DNA from: Pseudocolwellia sp. AS88
GTDB lineage: Bacteria; Pseudomonadota; Gammaproteobacteria; Enterobacterales; Alteromonadaceae
Direction of reading: 5' to 3'
NCBI RefSeq assembly: GCF_030551755.1
Contig: NZ_JAUPEC010000002.1
Coordinates: 244,618 to 308,617, forward strand
Length of the DNA stretch: 64,000 nucleotides
A model generated the notes under the pieces. It was not told where the DNA came from. It searched no databases and saw nothing but the letters and a program-made list of their open reading frames with translations. The position numbers and the translations under genes were made by a program. Within the stretch, counting starts at the first letter, position 1. Each line of letters begins with the position of its first letter. Shown here in pieces: positions 19,134 through 26,591 of the stretch.

Positions 19134-20629
19134 AAGTTATATTCAATATTTAAATAACCATTAAAGTCTGTGTCGTCTTTAATATCATTATCAAAAGATG
19201 ATTGGCTATATGAACTACCTACTGTAAAACGCCAGTTTTTATAACTGTGTTGTACTTTAGCTGATAGCATTACCATATCTTCTGCAATAGGGGTTAAAGG
19301 ATTGCCTATTATTGGGTTATTAGGGGCTTTATCTGAATTGTCGTAGTTAAGTTGTAACTTACGTAATTTTAATTCTAAATGAGTATCTTTCCCCAGTTCT
19401 GACATGCTACCCAATACTAAAGCTTTAGCATCATTATCATAAATGTTGCCAATAGCTCTTAAGTTATAGCGCATACCTGTTTGGTAAATATGATGCTCAT
19501 TAAAGCAATTACCGTTGTCAAAAAGATCACCATCACTACAGTCAGCGAAAGTATCGGTAAATTCAAAATACACGGTTGTAGGTTTATTGAATGGTCGTAT
19601 ATGACTATCTATACCCACTAAAGTAACTGGTTCAGTTAAAAAACCAAATGAAGAATTGTTATCACCATCTTCAGCATAATACTGCCCGTAAAGTGATAAT
19701 GGAGTATCAAAAAGGTTAAACGAATAACGCAAGTCGTAACCCGCTTGTTGGTTACCTGGTTCTAATTCTCTATTTTCACCACAGTCTAAACCACCGGCAC
19801 CACAATTATCTTTACCTAATAATACATTCCAAAAGGTAGAACTACCTTGAGGACGACCTTCGCCACTCCATTGAGCTAAGCGGCTAATGCCTATTTCTAG
19901 GTTTTCGAAAGGTTTAAAATTGAGACGAAAACCCCATAAAAGCGTGTCTTCAATAACTCTTTCATCATCCATCACACCCATAAAAGAGGTGACTGTCCAT
20001 GGAATACCATAATCAGTGAATGGAATAACAAAAGGTTCAGCTGATTTACGTGAGAGTGCTAATGCAGGAATAGGGCGAGCATTATTTGATAAGGCTAAGC
20101 TACTATCCCATCCAGGTCCCCACCAGCGATCTTGCATGCCAACTGATACAACCCAATTTCCTATATACCCAGCAAGATAACTGCCATCATAACGAACTTT
20201 GTCGCCATCAATAGGTGAAGGATTGTAGCTTGTAGATAGTTTAACTGCGAAAGAATCTGTCATCCATGTTGTATGAATGGTGATGTTGTTTTTATCTCTA
20301 AAATCGTCACCGAAGCTTGTAAATCTTTTATCTTCTAGCGAAGCGTTTAACTCAATTGTTTTTTGATTACGTTTAGCTAATCTCAGTTGATTCATTACAT
20401 AATGATAGGCATTTTCGCTACTTTCATTTAATGATCTATACGACACATTATTTAAATTTTTTGCAATATCACCCCACATAAGTGGGTAAGTCGTGGTTGG
20501 TGTTTTGATAATACCAACATCGGACAAATATTGAATTTGTGCTCTAAGAAATATATTTGAAGTGTCTACCCAAGGTTCAGCAACACTTGGGAGAGATAAT
20601 AATGCGATTAGAGAGAGATATTTTTTCAA
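19130..20629 (-). CDS. Wzi-family capsule assembly outer-membrane protein
   Basis: A 499-residue outer-membrane beta-barrel. The signal peptide MKKYLSLIALLSLPSVA is followed by PWVDTSNIFLRAQIQYLSDVG, a start typical of Wzi-like proteins. The barrel has WWGPGWDSSLALSNNARPIPAL and many alternating aromatic strands, ending NIEYNL. E. coli Wzi anchors group 1 capsule; homologues outside a capsule cluster may bind other surface polysaccharides. A SH3-domain ygiM gene lies upstream on the same strand across a terminator-like hairpin, and a CDP-glycerol transferase-like gene converges. Confidence 0.85.
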   Translation of the reverse strand: MKKYLSLIALLSLPSVAEPWVDTSNIFLRAQIQYLSDVGIIKTPTTTYPLMWGDIAKNLNNVSYRSLNESSENAYHYVMNQLRLAKRNQKTIELNASLEDKRFTSFGDDFRDKNNITIHTTWMTDSFAVKLSTSYNPSPIDGDKVRYDGSYLAGYIGNWVVSVGMQDRWWGPGWDSSLALSNNARPIPALALSRKSAEPFVIPFTDYGIPWTVTSFMGVMDDERVIEDTLLWGFRLNFKPFENLEIGISRLAQWSGEGRPQGSSTFWNVLLGKDNCGAGGLDCGENRELEPGNQQAGYDLRYSFNLFDTPLSLYGQYYAEDGDNNSSFGFLTEPVTLVGIDSHIRPFNKPTTVYFEFTDTFADCSDGDLFDNGNCFNEHHIYQTGMRYNLRAIGNIYDNDAKALVLGSMSELGKDTHLELKLRKLQLNYDNSDKAPNNPIIGNPLTPIAEDMVMLSAKVQHSYKNWRFTVGSSYSQSSFDNDIKDDTDFNGYLNIEYNL

Positions 20630-20682
20630 TGTGAGTAGAGTCTTTAATGGTGGAGTAGGGAATTCAATTACCTGTTTATTAA

Positions 20683-20718
20683 AGATAGAATACAGTAAAT
20701 TAGCTCTGTATTCTATCT
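20683..20718 (-). terminator. Terminator after ygiM
   Basis: A perfect 13-bp inverted repeat AGATAGAATACAG/CTGTATTCTATCT (20683-20695 and 20706-20718). On the minus strand it is followed by TTTAATAAA, only a short T-run. It separates ygiM from the Wzi-like gene. Confidence 0.6.
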
Positions 20719-20743
20719 CGGCAAGCTAACAAGATGTTTTGTT

Positions 20744-21346
20744 TTATTTCCAGCTGCCCATGTTACTTTTCTTGCTAGATGATAATCTTGGCAACACTAA
20801 TCCTAAAACTAAACCAATACATAAAACGATAGCACCATTAAAAAACCATTCTTTTTTAATGCTTGTATCTTGATCTTTTAGTTTTAATGAAACTTCGCTA
20901 AGGGTTTTGTTCAGTGACGATATTTCGTTATTGAGTTGTGTTTTTTCACTACTATATTGGTCTACTTTTTTATTAGCACGTAATAAGCTTTCAGATATTG
21001 CGCTTGAATTACCTTCTAAATCAGCTAATTTACTATTAAGTTGAGCAATAATAACTCGTAAGCCTGGTTCAGATGTTACGTATTTGCTTTCTAGCCAAAC
21101 AGTACGATCTTTATCATCAATCACTTCTGAATAATCGTCTTTAGAGTTACCTGTAATTTGAACTTCAGAGCCAGAAGTCACGGTACCTAAAATACGATAA
21201 TTTTTCCCAGGACCAGAATGAACAAAAATAGGAAGCTCATCAGAAATATAGCCTTGAGTCGTATTTGCTTGAGCGCTTGCTTGTAAATAAATACTTGATG
21301 AAATGAGCAGTAATAAGAAGGTGAATAAAGGTTTTGACAATGTCAT
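20744..21346 (-). CDS. ygiM: YgiM-like SH3-domain membrane protein (TIGR04211 type)
   Basis: A 200-residue envelope protein. Signal peptide 1-26 (QASAQA). The bacterial SH3 domain (about 30-95) starts GYISDELPIFVHSGPGKNYRILG. A coiled coil (about 98-160) precedes a C-terminal TM helix (GAIVLCIGLVLGLVLPRL) and a basic tail, the YgiM topology. It is divergent from the CYTH-CHAD gene; ygiM and ygiF are also neighbours in E. coli. Likely interacts with peptidoglycan or glycans; the exact role is not established. Confidence 0.88.
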   Translation of the reverse strand: MTLSKPLFTFLLLLISSSIYLQASAQANTTQGYISDELPIFVHSGPGKNYRILGTVTSGSEVQITGNSKDDYSEVIDDKDRTVWLESKYVTSEPGLRVIIAQLNSKLADLEGNSSAISESLLRANKKVDQYSSEKTQLNNEISSLNKTLSEVSLKLKDQDTSIKKEWFFNGAIVLCIGLVLGLVLPRLSSSKKSNMGSWK

Positions 21347-21587
21347 ACGATAACCAAAGTTTAGTTTAACAAGAATGGCTGAAAATATTAGGGCTTTGCT
21401 ACTTTGATAGCAAGTATAAAGGCAATTATTTTCGGCTATTTTAATATATGCTTACAATTTTAAAAAGATTGCCTATAGGTACAAGCTTTTGTATTGTAGT
21501 CATTCATGAGCTATATCATTTATTTTGAGGGCAAACTTGAAGATAAATTATCCAATATAGCGACTAAAAGACTTAACTCGAGACACC

Positions 21588-23093
21588 ATGGCTACAGAGA
21601 TAGAGCTAAAATATTTAGTTTTTAGCAAAAACACAGCAGAAATCATTTCATCCTTATTATCAAAAAATAATATTGAGTTTATCGAAAGTAGAACTCAACT
21701 TGGTAATTGCTACTTTGACACACCTGATTTAAATCTACGAAAGCATGACATGGGTTTACGTATTCGTGAAAAAGATGGAATGCTGGAACAGACCATTAAA
21801 ACAGCTGGGAAAGTGGTTGGTGGCTTACATCAAAGACCTGAATTTAATATTCCTATTACAGAAAAACAGCCCGATTTAAGCTTATTTCCTGATGAAATAT
21901 GGGCATCAACACAAACATATCAAAATATTCAATCGCAGCTTGTTTCTTTATTTACAACGGACTTTGAAAGACAAATATGGTTAATTAATACTGCTAGAGG
22001 TGGTGTTGTTGAAGTTGTATTTGATCTAGGTGAAGTTTCTAGTAATGGTTTAGTTGATCCTATTTGTGAAATTGAATTAGAGCTTATTCGTGGCGATGTT
22101 TCTGAATTGTTTGATTTAGCTGAATTATTTCTAACTGAATTAGATTTAAGACCAGGCCTTAAAAGTAAAGCTGCTCGCGGATATGGCTTGTGGGGCGGCG
22201 TAAAATCTGTGCCTACATGTATGCCACTAACGTTATTACCAATAAATAGTAGTGATAATATTAGCGACGTTTTTATAGCAGGGTTAACTCATACTCTCGG
22301 ACATTTACAAAAATCAGTAGACTTTTACATTGATAAACCTACTTTATCAGCGTTGGCTGTAATTAAAGAAACCCTTTCTTTAATGGAGCACGGCTTCTTG
22401 TTTTTTGAAGAGTATCTTAATTCAGAGCTTACCGAGACTAAAAGTGAATTAGCTTATTTTTCTCGTGTGTTTTCTTGGGTAGACCATCTGATTTACTTGA
22501 AGGAAATAGTGAATAAAACAGGTAACTATCGTAAGAAAATTAATTACAGTGAAGACCTAGTAACAGCATTAAAATTAGAAAAAAGAAGATTTCCTGATAT
22601 TGATGAAGTGAAGCAAATTTTCCATTCACAACGTTTTAACCAACTACAGCTTTCTATTCTTAAAATGTTAATGCCTAACAGAAAACTATTTACTCAAAAA
22701 GTTGATGATATTCGTATGGTGAGCTTTGCTACTGCGCAATTATCTAAAAGTTTAAATGTTTTAATTGAGGCGATGGCAGGTTCCAAGTCTTTAACAAGTG
22801 ATCAATATATAGAATATGCACCGCTATTGAATACTAGCCTTCATACTGGGATCTGGTTTGCTGATTTATTTGATGAAGAAGATCGTACTAAATACAGAGC
22901 GCCGTGGTTAGATATTCGAGAGGGTATTAATGAGTTACAAGTATTATGGCTTATTCAAAAACAGCTTCAACGTTTACCTGAGCAACCTGAGAAATTAGTT
23001 AACTGGCAAAATAGTAAGGTTGATAACTTATTGCATGCGTTAGATCACTCTAAACAAAGTGCCATGGCCACGCAGCCTTATTGGTTATATTAA
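21588..23093 (+). CDS. ygiF: Inorganic triphosphatase, CYTH-CHAD protein
   Basis: A 501-residue protein hydrolysing inorganic triphosphate. The CYTH domain (1 to about 205) starts with the signature ATEIELKYLVF (ExExK, residues 4-8) and has FDTPDLNLRKHDMGLRIREK and CEIELELIRGD, lining the triphosphate tunnel. The CHAD domain (about 225-501) is helical with conserved His and basic residues expected to bind polyphosphate. Same architecture and about the same length as E. coli YgiF. An acetyltransferase gene follows after 23 bases, probably in one transcript. Confidence 0.95.
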   Translation: MATEIELKYLVFSKNTAEIISSLLSKNNIEFIESRTQLGNCYFDTPDLNLRKHDMGLRIREKDGMLEQTIKTAGKVVGGLHQRPEFNIPITEKQPDLSLFPDEIWASTQTYQNIQSQLVSLFTTDFERQIWLINTARGGVVEVVFDLGEVSSNGLVDPICEIELELIRGDVSELFDLAELFLTELDLRPGLKSKAARGYGLWGGVKSVPTCMPLTLLPINSSDNISDVFIAGLTHTLGHLQKSVDFYIDKPTLSALAVIKETLSLMEHGFLFFEEYLNSELTETKSELAYFSRVFSWVDHLIYLKEIVNKTGNYRKKINYSEDLVTALKLEKRRFPDIDEVKQIFHSQRFNQLQLSILKMLMPNRKLFTQKVDDIRMVSFATAQLSKSLNVLIEAMAGSKSLTSDQYIEYAPLLNTSLHTGIWFADLFDEEDRTKYRAPWLDIREGINELQVLWLIQKQLQRLPEQPEKLVNWQNSKVDNLLHALDHSKQSAMATQPYWLY

Positions 23094-23116
23094 TTTTGAC
23101 TTAAAGGAGCTATTAC

Positions 23117-23602
23117 TTGAGCGCTTTATCTGTTCGTACTGCTGTGAAAGACGATGCGGCAACCATTTTATTTTTTATCCGAGAACTCGCTATTTATGAA
23201 AAAGCAGAGCATGAGGTTTTAGCAACTGAAGAGACGATAGTGGAAACTATTTTTTCTGATGCTAGCCATGTTAATGCTCTTATTTGTGAGCTTGATGGTA
23301 AAGGGATTGGTATTGCTATTTATTTTTACAATTACTCTACTTGGTTAGCTAAACCAGGACTGTACTTAGAAGATCTTTACGTTTCAGCTGATGCTAGGGG
23401 TAAAGGAGCGGGTAAGTTATTACTACAAAAAATGGCTAAAATTGCTTTAGATAAAGGGTGTGGTCGTTTTGAATGGAGTTGTTTAGATTGGAATAAGCCA
23501 TCTCGCGACTTTTATGAATCTATCGGTGCCGTATCTCAAGATGAGTGGGTTGGCTATAGAATGTCAGGTGAAACTTTAGTTAACTTTGCTGCTGGGAAAT
23601 AA
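23117..23602 (+). CDS. GNAT acetyltransferase, SSAT-like
   Basis: A 161-residue GNAT-family N-acetyltransferase. The pattern FIRELAIYEKAEHEV, then YFYNYSTWLAKPGLYLEDLYV, the acetyl-CoA loop ARGKGAGKLLL and LDWNKPSRDFYESIGA closely follow spermidine/spermine (diamine) N-acetyltransferases. The start is TTG with AAAGGAG 7 bases upstream. It follows ygiF and converges on the PspA/SpeE/channel cluster, which includes an aminopropyltransferase-like enzyme, so a polyamine or related amine substrate is a reasonable inference. Thialysine or another amine is an alternative. Confidence 0.85.
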   Translation: MSALSVRTAVKDDAATILFFIRELAIYEKAEHEVLATEETIVETIFSDASHVNALICELDGKGIGIAIYFYNYSTWLAKPGLYLEDLYVSADARGKGAGKLLLQKMAKIALDKGCGRFEWSCLDWNKPSRDFYESIGAVSQDEWVGYRMSGETLVNFAAGK

Positions 23603-23629
23603 CTTCTCAGTATTTTTACTATTTCCCAG
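23592..23629. terminator. Possible terminator between convergent genes
   Basis: CTGGGAAATA/TATTTCCCAG, a 10-bp stem with an 18-base loop, overlapping the acetyltransferase stop codon. No clear T-run follows. Confidence 0.35.
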
Positions 23630-23663
23630 TATTTCTCATAATTTGATGAAATGGATATAAAAC

Positions 23664-24122
23664 CTAAGACTTATTCATTTCATCAATTTTCTTTTCAAGC
23701 TCTAATAATTTAGCGTAAATATCAGCATTTTGTTTACGCAGCTCTCTGTTTTTAATATTAGTATCAGCAAAGCCGAAAATACGATTAGCAAAAATAGCAC
23801 CTAATGTACCTAAAGTACCTACGCCCAATAAAAACATAGTGTATACAGCGATTCGTCCCATAAGGGTTATAGGATAAACATCACCAAAACCTATTGTTGA
23901 GGCAGACATCACCATAAGCCAAATAGCATCACCATAAGACTTTACTGGAGAGTTTGGATTTTCAATTTCGAATATGTAGGTAATATGGCCTAATGAAAGT
24001 GTAAGACAAGCCATGACTAAAAAAAGAAAACAAGTTAATACCAAAAAATTATAATTTTTAACGCCAAAGTCATCTACTTTGTATAAATGCGTTTTTTCCA
24101 TAACAGATTCAAATATTAACAC
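23664..24122 (-). CDS. Two-TM potassium channel
   Basis: A 152-residue Ion_trans_2 (KcsA-like) subunit expected to form tetramers in the inner membrane. TM1 lies at about 24-46; the pore helix and selectivity filter TIGFGD are at 76-81 (canonical TVGYGD); TM2 at about 88-112. A short cytosolic coiled coil (RELRKQNADIYAKLLELEKKIDEM) follows, probably for assembly. There is no RCK domain. The GTG start at 24122 has GAAGG upstream; ATG 24101 is an alternative. It is the last gene of the yjfI-yjfJ-yjfK unit, 38 bases after the previous gene. Confidence 0.92.
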   Translation of the reverse strand: MLIFESVMEKTHLYKVDDFGVKNYNFLVLTCFLFLVMACLTLSLGHITYIFEIENPNSPVKSYGDAIWLMVMSASTIGFGDVYPITLMGRIAVYTMFLLGVGTLGTLGAIFANRIFGFADTNIKNRELRKQNADIYAKLLELEKKIDEMNKS

Positions 24123-24160
24123 AGCTTGTTACCTTCTTTTTATGCGCTTAATTCTACAAG

Positions 24161-24487
24161 TTATTTATCATTATTATTAACGTGATTGACTAAATCGTCC
24201 ATAAGTCTTTTTTTGATCTCGAGTTGTTGATCTGGAGATAGGTCATACTTTTTCGCAAGTAACTCATAATCAGCAGGTGCTAAACTAACAGTCAAACGAG
24301 GGCGTTTAGGACGTTTATTTGTTGGTAATCCAAGGATGTCGCGTATTTGATCTGAAGGACTAAAGCCTGCATCTAATGCTTCTTTTCGAATAGCCAGTTG
24401 GATCTTTTCATCCATATCAAAAGCGACTTGAACCGCTTTAACTGCCTTAAGTGATGATTCCCATTTTTCAGGTATTTTACGCGCCAC
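24161..24487 (-). CDS. Uncharacterised small protein, RHH-like C-terminus
   Basis: A 108-residue basic, soluble protein, not assigned to a named family by me. The N-terminal half is helical (WESSLKAVKAVQVAFDMDEKI split by charged turns; PSDQIRDILGLP). After a basic KRPKRPRL stretch, the segment LTVSLAPADYELLAKKYDL followed by PDQQLEIKKRLMDDL has the strand-helix-helix pattern of ribbon-helix-helix DNA-binding proteins. It begins 2 bases after yjfK and precedes the channel gene. A DNA-binding role, perhaps autoregulating this cluster, is inference only. Confidence 0.7.
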   Translation of the reverse strand: MARKIPEKWESSLKAVKAVQVAFDMDEKIQLAIRKEALDAGFSPSDQIRDILGLPTNKRPKRPRLTVSLAPADYELLAKKYDLSPDQQLEIKKRLMDDLVNHVNNNDK

Positions 24488-24489
24488 AA

Positions 24490-25131
24490 TTAGCTTCCTG
24501 GATACATGTCTACAATATCAGTTGTTGGTCTAAATAAAGTTAGAAATACTTCGGTATCGCCATCTTGCCATACTTCAATATCAACACCTCTGGTTTCATC
24601 TTTATCGAACAATGCATAAAGTTCGAATTGTTCACCAGCGTCTTTACCTTCATATTCTGAGATTGATTCTACTCGATTATCTTTTCTGTGAAAATAGCCA
24701 ACTTGCGCAAAGGTATGTTGTTGGTATTGCTCACTACTCCATGAAGAGGTGGTTGAGCTGTCAGATTGCCTATCAAGAAAAGCATTGCCTGGTTCGTCAA
24801 ATATTGTTGAGAAGTCATCTAAAATAAATAAGGTTTCAACATCTTCATGTTGTATTTTTAATGAAAATTTAAGATAGGTTTTGTCGTCAATATCCAATGT
24901 TAGGAATATTTGAATATTGTTTGTGCCTTGAAGTACCCATTCAGTTTCTGTTTTATGTTCATATTCATAACTATTAATAGCAGACACTTGGAGCTCTTGA
25001 CCACGTAATGCTTCTGGTAAACCAAAGCTATCGCTCAGTACTATAATATCGTTAATTTTTAGTTGATTAGCGTGTGTTAATTTACGTTGTTCTGCTTTTT
25101 CTGTTTTAAAAATATTCTTAAAAAATCCCAT
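24490..25131 (-). CDS. yjfK: DUF2491 family protein (YjfK-like)
   Basis: A 213-residue cytosolic protein matching the YjfK/DUF2491 family: QLKINDIIVLSDSFGLPEAL near the N-terminus, then WVLQGTNNIQIFLTLDIDD and a C-terminal VDIEVWQDGDTEVFLTLFRP. In E. coli yjfK lies with yjfI, yjfJ, yjfL and yjfM. I chose ATG 25131 because GGTGG lies 5 bases upstream and MGFFKNIF fits family starts; ATG 25143 sits within the T-run of the upstream hairpin. Biochemical function is unknown. Confidence 0.85.
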   Translation of the reverse strand: MGFFKNIFKTEKAEQRKLTHANQLKINDIIVLSDSFGLPEALRGQELQVSAINSYEYEHKTETEWVLQGTNNIQIFLTLDIDDKTYLKFSLKIQHEDVETLFILDDFSTIFDEPGNAFLDRQSDSSTTSSWSSEQYQQHTFAQVGYFHRKDNRVESISEYEGKDAGEQFELYALFDKDETRGVDIEVWQDGDTEVFLTLFRPTTDIVDMYPGS

Positions 25132-25143
25132 ATTTACCACCAT

Positions 25144-25177
25144 AAAAATCGCCTGCTATTTTCATAGCAAGCGATTG
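25144..25177 (-). terminator. Intra-operon terminator between yjfJ and yjfK
   Basis: On the minus strand AATCGC-TT-GCTAT / ATAGC-AG-GCGATT with a GAAA loop is followed by TTTTT. It lies in the 97-base yjfJ-yjfK gap and probably lowers expression of yjfK, the RHH-like gene and the channel relative to the PspA-like gene. Confidence 0.65.
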
Positions 25178-25228
25178 TTTCAGTATTTACTTAATTTACG
25201 TTTTTATTTTTACGCTAACGTATTAAGT

Positions 25229-25918
25229 TTATTTTTGCTTCGCTTTTATACGATCAAGTACTGAGTTTGCGCTTGCATCAGCTGAACCAATACCGGCTTC
25301 TTTGAGTTGAGCTTCAAGAGAAGTATCAGAGTTTTCAGATTCTAATATTTCTGCAGCTTTCATTTGGTCATCAAATTTCTGCTGTTTTGCTTTGATACGC
25401 TCTAAAGAGTCTTTCGCACTTAATAGTTTAGAGTTACTTGAAGAAAAGTTATCTGTAATTGCTGATGTAGCTTTTTGAACACTTTCAGTGGTTTTTACCA
25501 TTGAAAGTTGACGCTTGTGCTCAGCAACTTGACGTTCACTTTTCTTAACTAATTCTTTTAAGCGATTTGCACTACCTTCAAAGCTATCTAAAGATTGTTG
25601 TTGGCCGCTTAATTCACTTTCTAATGATGCGATTTTCTCTGCTACAGCTAATGCTAAAGTTTCGTCACCTTTTTCAAGTGCTTGAACAGCATAACCTTCG
25701 TGTTCTGTAATTTCACGTTTAATACGGTCAACTTCACGGCTTGAAGCCATTTGTTGAGCCATAACGCCTGTAAGGTCACGTTTAGCTTTAGTTAAATGAT
25801 TTTCAGCATCACGGATTTCTTGTTCGAAAATACGTGTAGCATTTGAGTCGATAATTGCTTCACCAACTTCAGACGCACCACCACGGATAGCCGTCATTAC
25901 CTTTTTGAAAATACTCAT
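25229..25918 (-). CDS. yjfJ: PspA/IM30 family protein (YjfJ-like)
   Basis: A 229-residue membrane-remodelling protein of the PspA/Vipp1 (ESCRT-III-like) family. MSIFKKVMTAIRGGASEVGEAIID is the amphipathic first helix with the family-typical ending; long coiled coils follow (about 27-185; EQEIRDAENHLTKAKRDL), then a short helical tail ending DRIKAKQK. It acts at the inner face of the cytoplasmic membrane. It is 29 bases downstream of yjfI, with AGGAG before the ATG. The pspF/pspBC partners of the classical phage-shock system are absent from the window; the YjfI/YjfK context marks it as the YjfJ type. Confidence 0.93.
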   Translation of the reverse strand: MSIFKKVMTAIRGGASEVGEAIIDSNATRIFEQEIRDAENHLTKAKRDLTGVMAQQMASSREVDRIKREITEHEGYAVQALEKGDETLALAVAEKIASLESELSGQQQSLDSFEGSANRLKELVKKSERQVAEHKRQLSMVKTTESVQKATSAITDNFSSSNSKLLSAKDSLERIKAKQQKFDDQMKAAEILESENSDTSLEAQLKEAGIGSADASANSVLDRIKAKQK

Positions 25919-25947
25919 TTTGTTACTCCTAATAATAAGGTGGTCGT

Positions 25948-26361
25948 TTAAACTAAAAATTCAGTCATGTCGTCGATTATTTCGACAGCATTGTTGCTTA
26001 AAACTGCGAGCTCATGCTCGATATCGTCGTAGGTTGAGTTAATTGACAAAGCGCCGAAAATTACATATTTATCGCCAATTTTCGAAAATGACGATAATGG
26101 CATAGGTATATTCATTTCTAACATACTCTCATGCATTTCGTGTATCTTGTCAGATTTAACTTCTTCTGCGCCCCAAAGGTAAGTTATGCAAAGAATTTGA
26201 TCATCAGATATTGATAAAAAAATAGGTAATTCTTCACGATCTACCACTGAGATTTGTAAAACATCAACTTCACCTGAAATTGGTTGGCAATCAAAAACCA
26301 TTCCTGTATCTGAATTATCAGCCATTGTATTCAAGTGGTTTGCTATCGTATGAATGTTCAT
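25948..26361 (-). CDS. yjfI: DUF2170 family protein (YjfI-like)
   Basis: A 137-residue cytosolic protein matching YjfI/DUF2170: MNIHTIANHLNTMADNSDTG, LPIFLSISDDQILCITYLW and a C-terminal AVEIIDDMTEFLV. It is the first gene of the yjfIJK-RHH-channel unit. I chose ATG 26361 because AGAGG lies 6 bases upstream; earlier in-frame ATGs at 26391 and 26376 add residues unlike the family. Two copies of the GACATAWTATGTC palindrome lie 69-117 bases upstream of this start. Function is unknown; in E. coli it is likewise linked to a PspA-like protein. Confidence 0.85.
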   Translation of the reverse strand: MNIHTIANHLNTMADNSDTGMVFDCQPISGEVDVLQISVVDREELPIFLSISDDQILCITYLWGAEEVKSDKIHEMHESMLEMNIPMPLSSFSKIGDKYVIFGALSINSTYDDIEHELAVLSNNAVEIIDDMTEFLV

Positions 26362-26429
26362 GTTGTTCCTCTTCATGTTAATTCTTTGCAATATCGAATA
26401 TTGAGTTGCTAGTAGACGATTTTGCTATC

Positions 26430-26442
26430 GACATATTATGTC
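26430..26442. promoter_or_regulatory. Palindromic operator candidate, site 1
   Basis: GACATATTATGTC, a perfect 6-1-6 dyad, 69 bases before the yjfI start. On the minus strand it reads TTGACATAATATGTC, so its left half coincides with a possible -35 TTGACA. The same motif recurs at 26465 and 30370. Confidence 0.7.
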
Positions 26443-26464
26443 AATGAGGTTAATTTAACACTTA

Positions 26465-26477
26465 GACATAATATGTC
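26465..26477. promoter_or_regulatory. Palindromic operator candidate, site 2
   Basis: GACATAATATGTC, 35 bases centre to centre from site 1. On the minus strand TTGACATATTATGTC again embeds a TTGACA. Paired sites about 3.5 helical turns apart suggest cooperative binding of a dimeric regulator. Confidence 0.7.
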
Positions 26478-26591
26478 AAGCATGTTTTTTCTATTTTCTA
26501 ATTTATTACTTAAATTTGTTGAAACTTATGGTCTGTTAGAAACTGAAATTACCTGCCAACAGACCTGTAGATTTTTTGTTACTATCTTTTA

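Noticed and set aside
25229..25918. Classical phage-shock operon (pspF-pspABC)
   Set aside because: No PspF, PspB or PspC is encoded and no sigma-54 promoter was seen; the partners are YjfI and YjfK.
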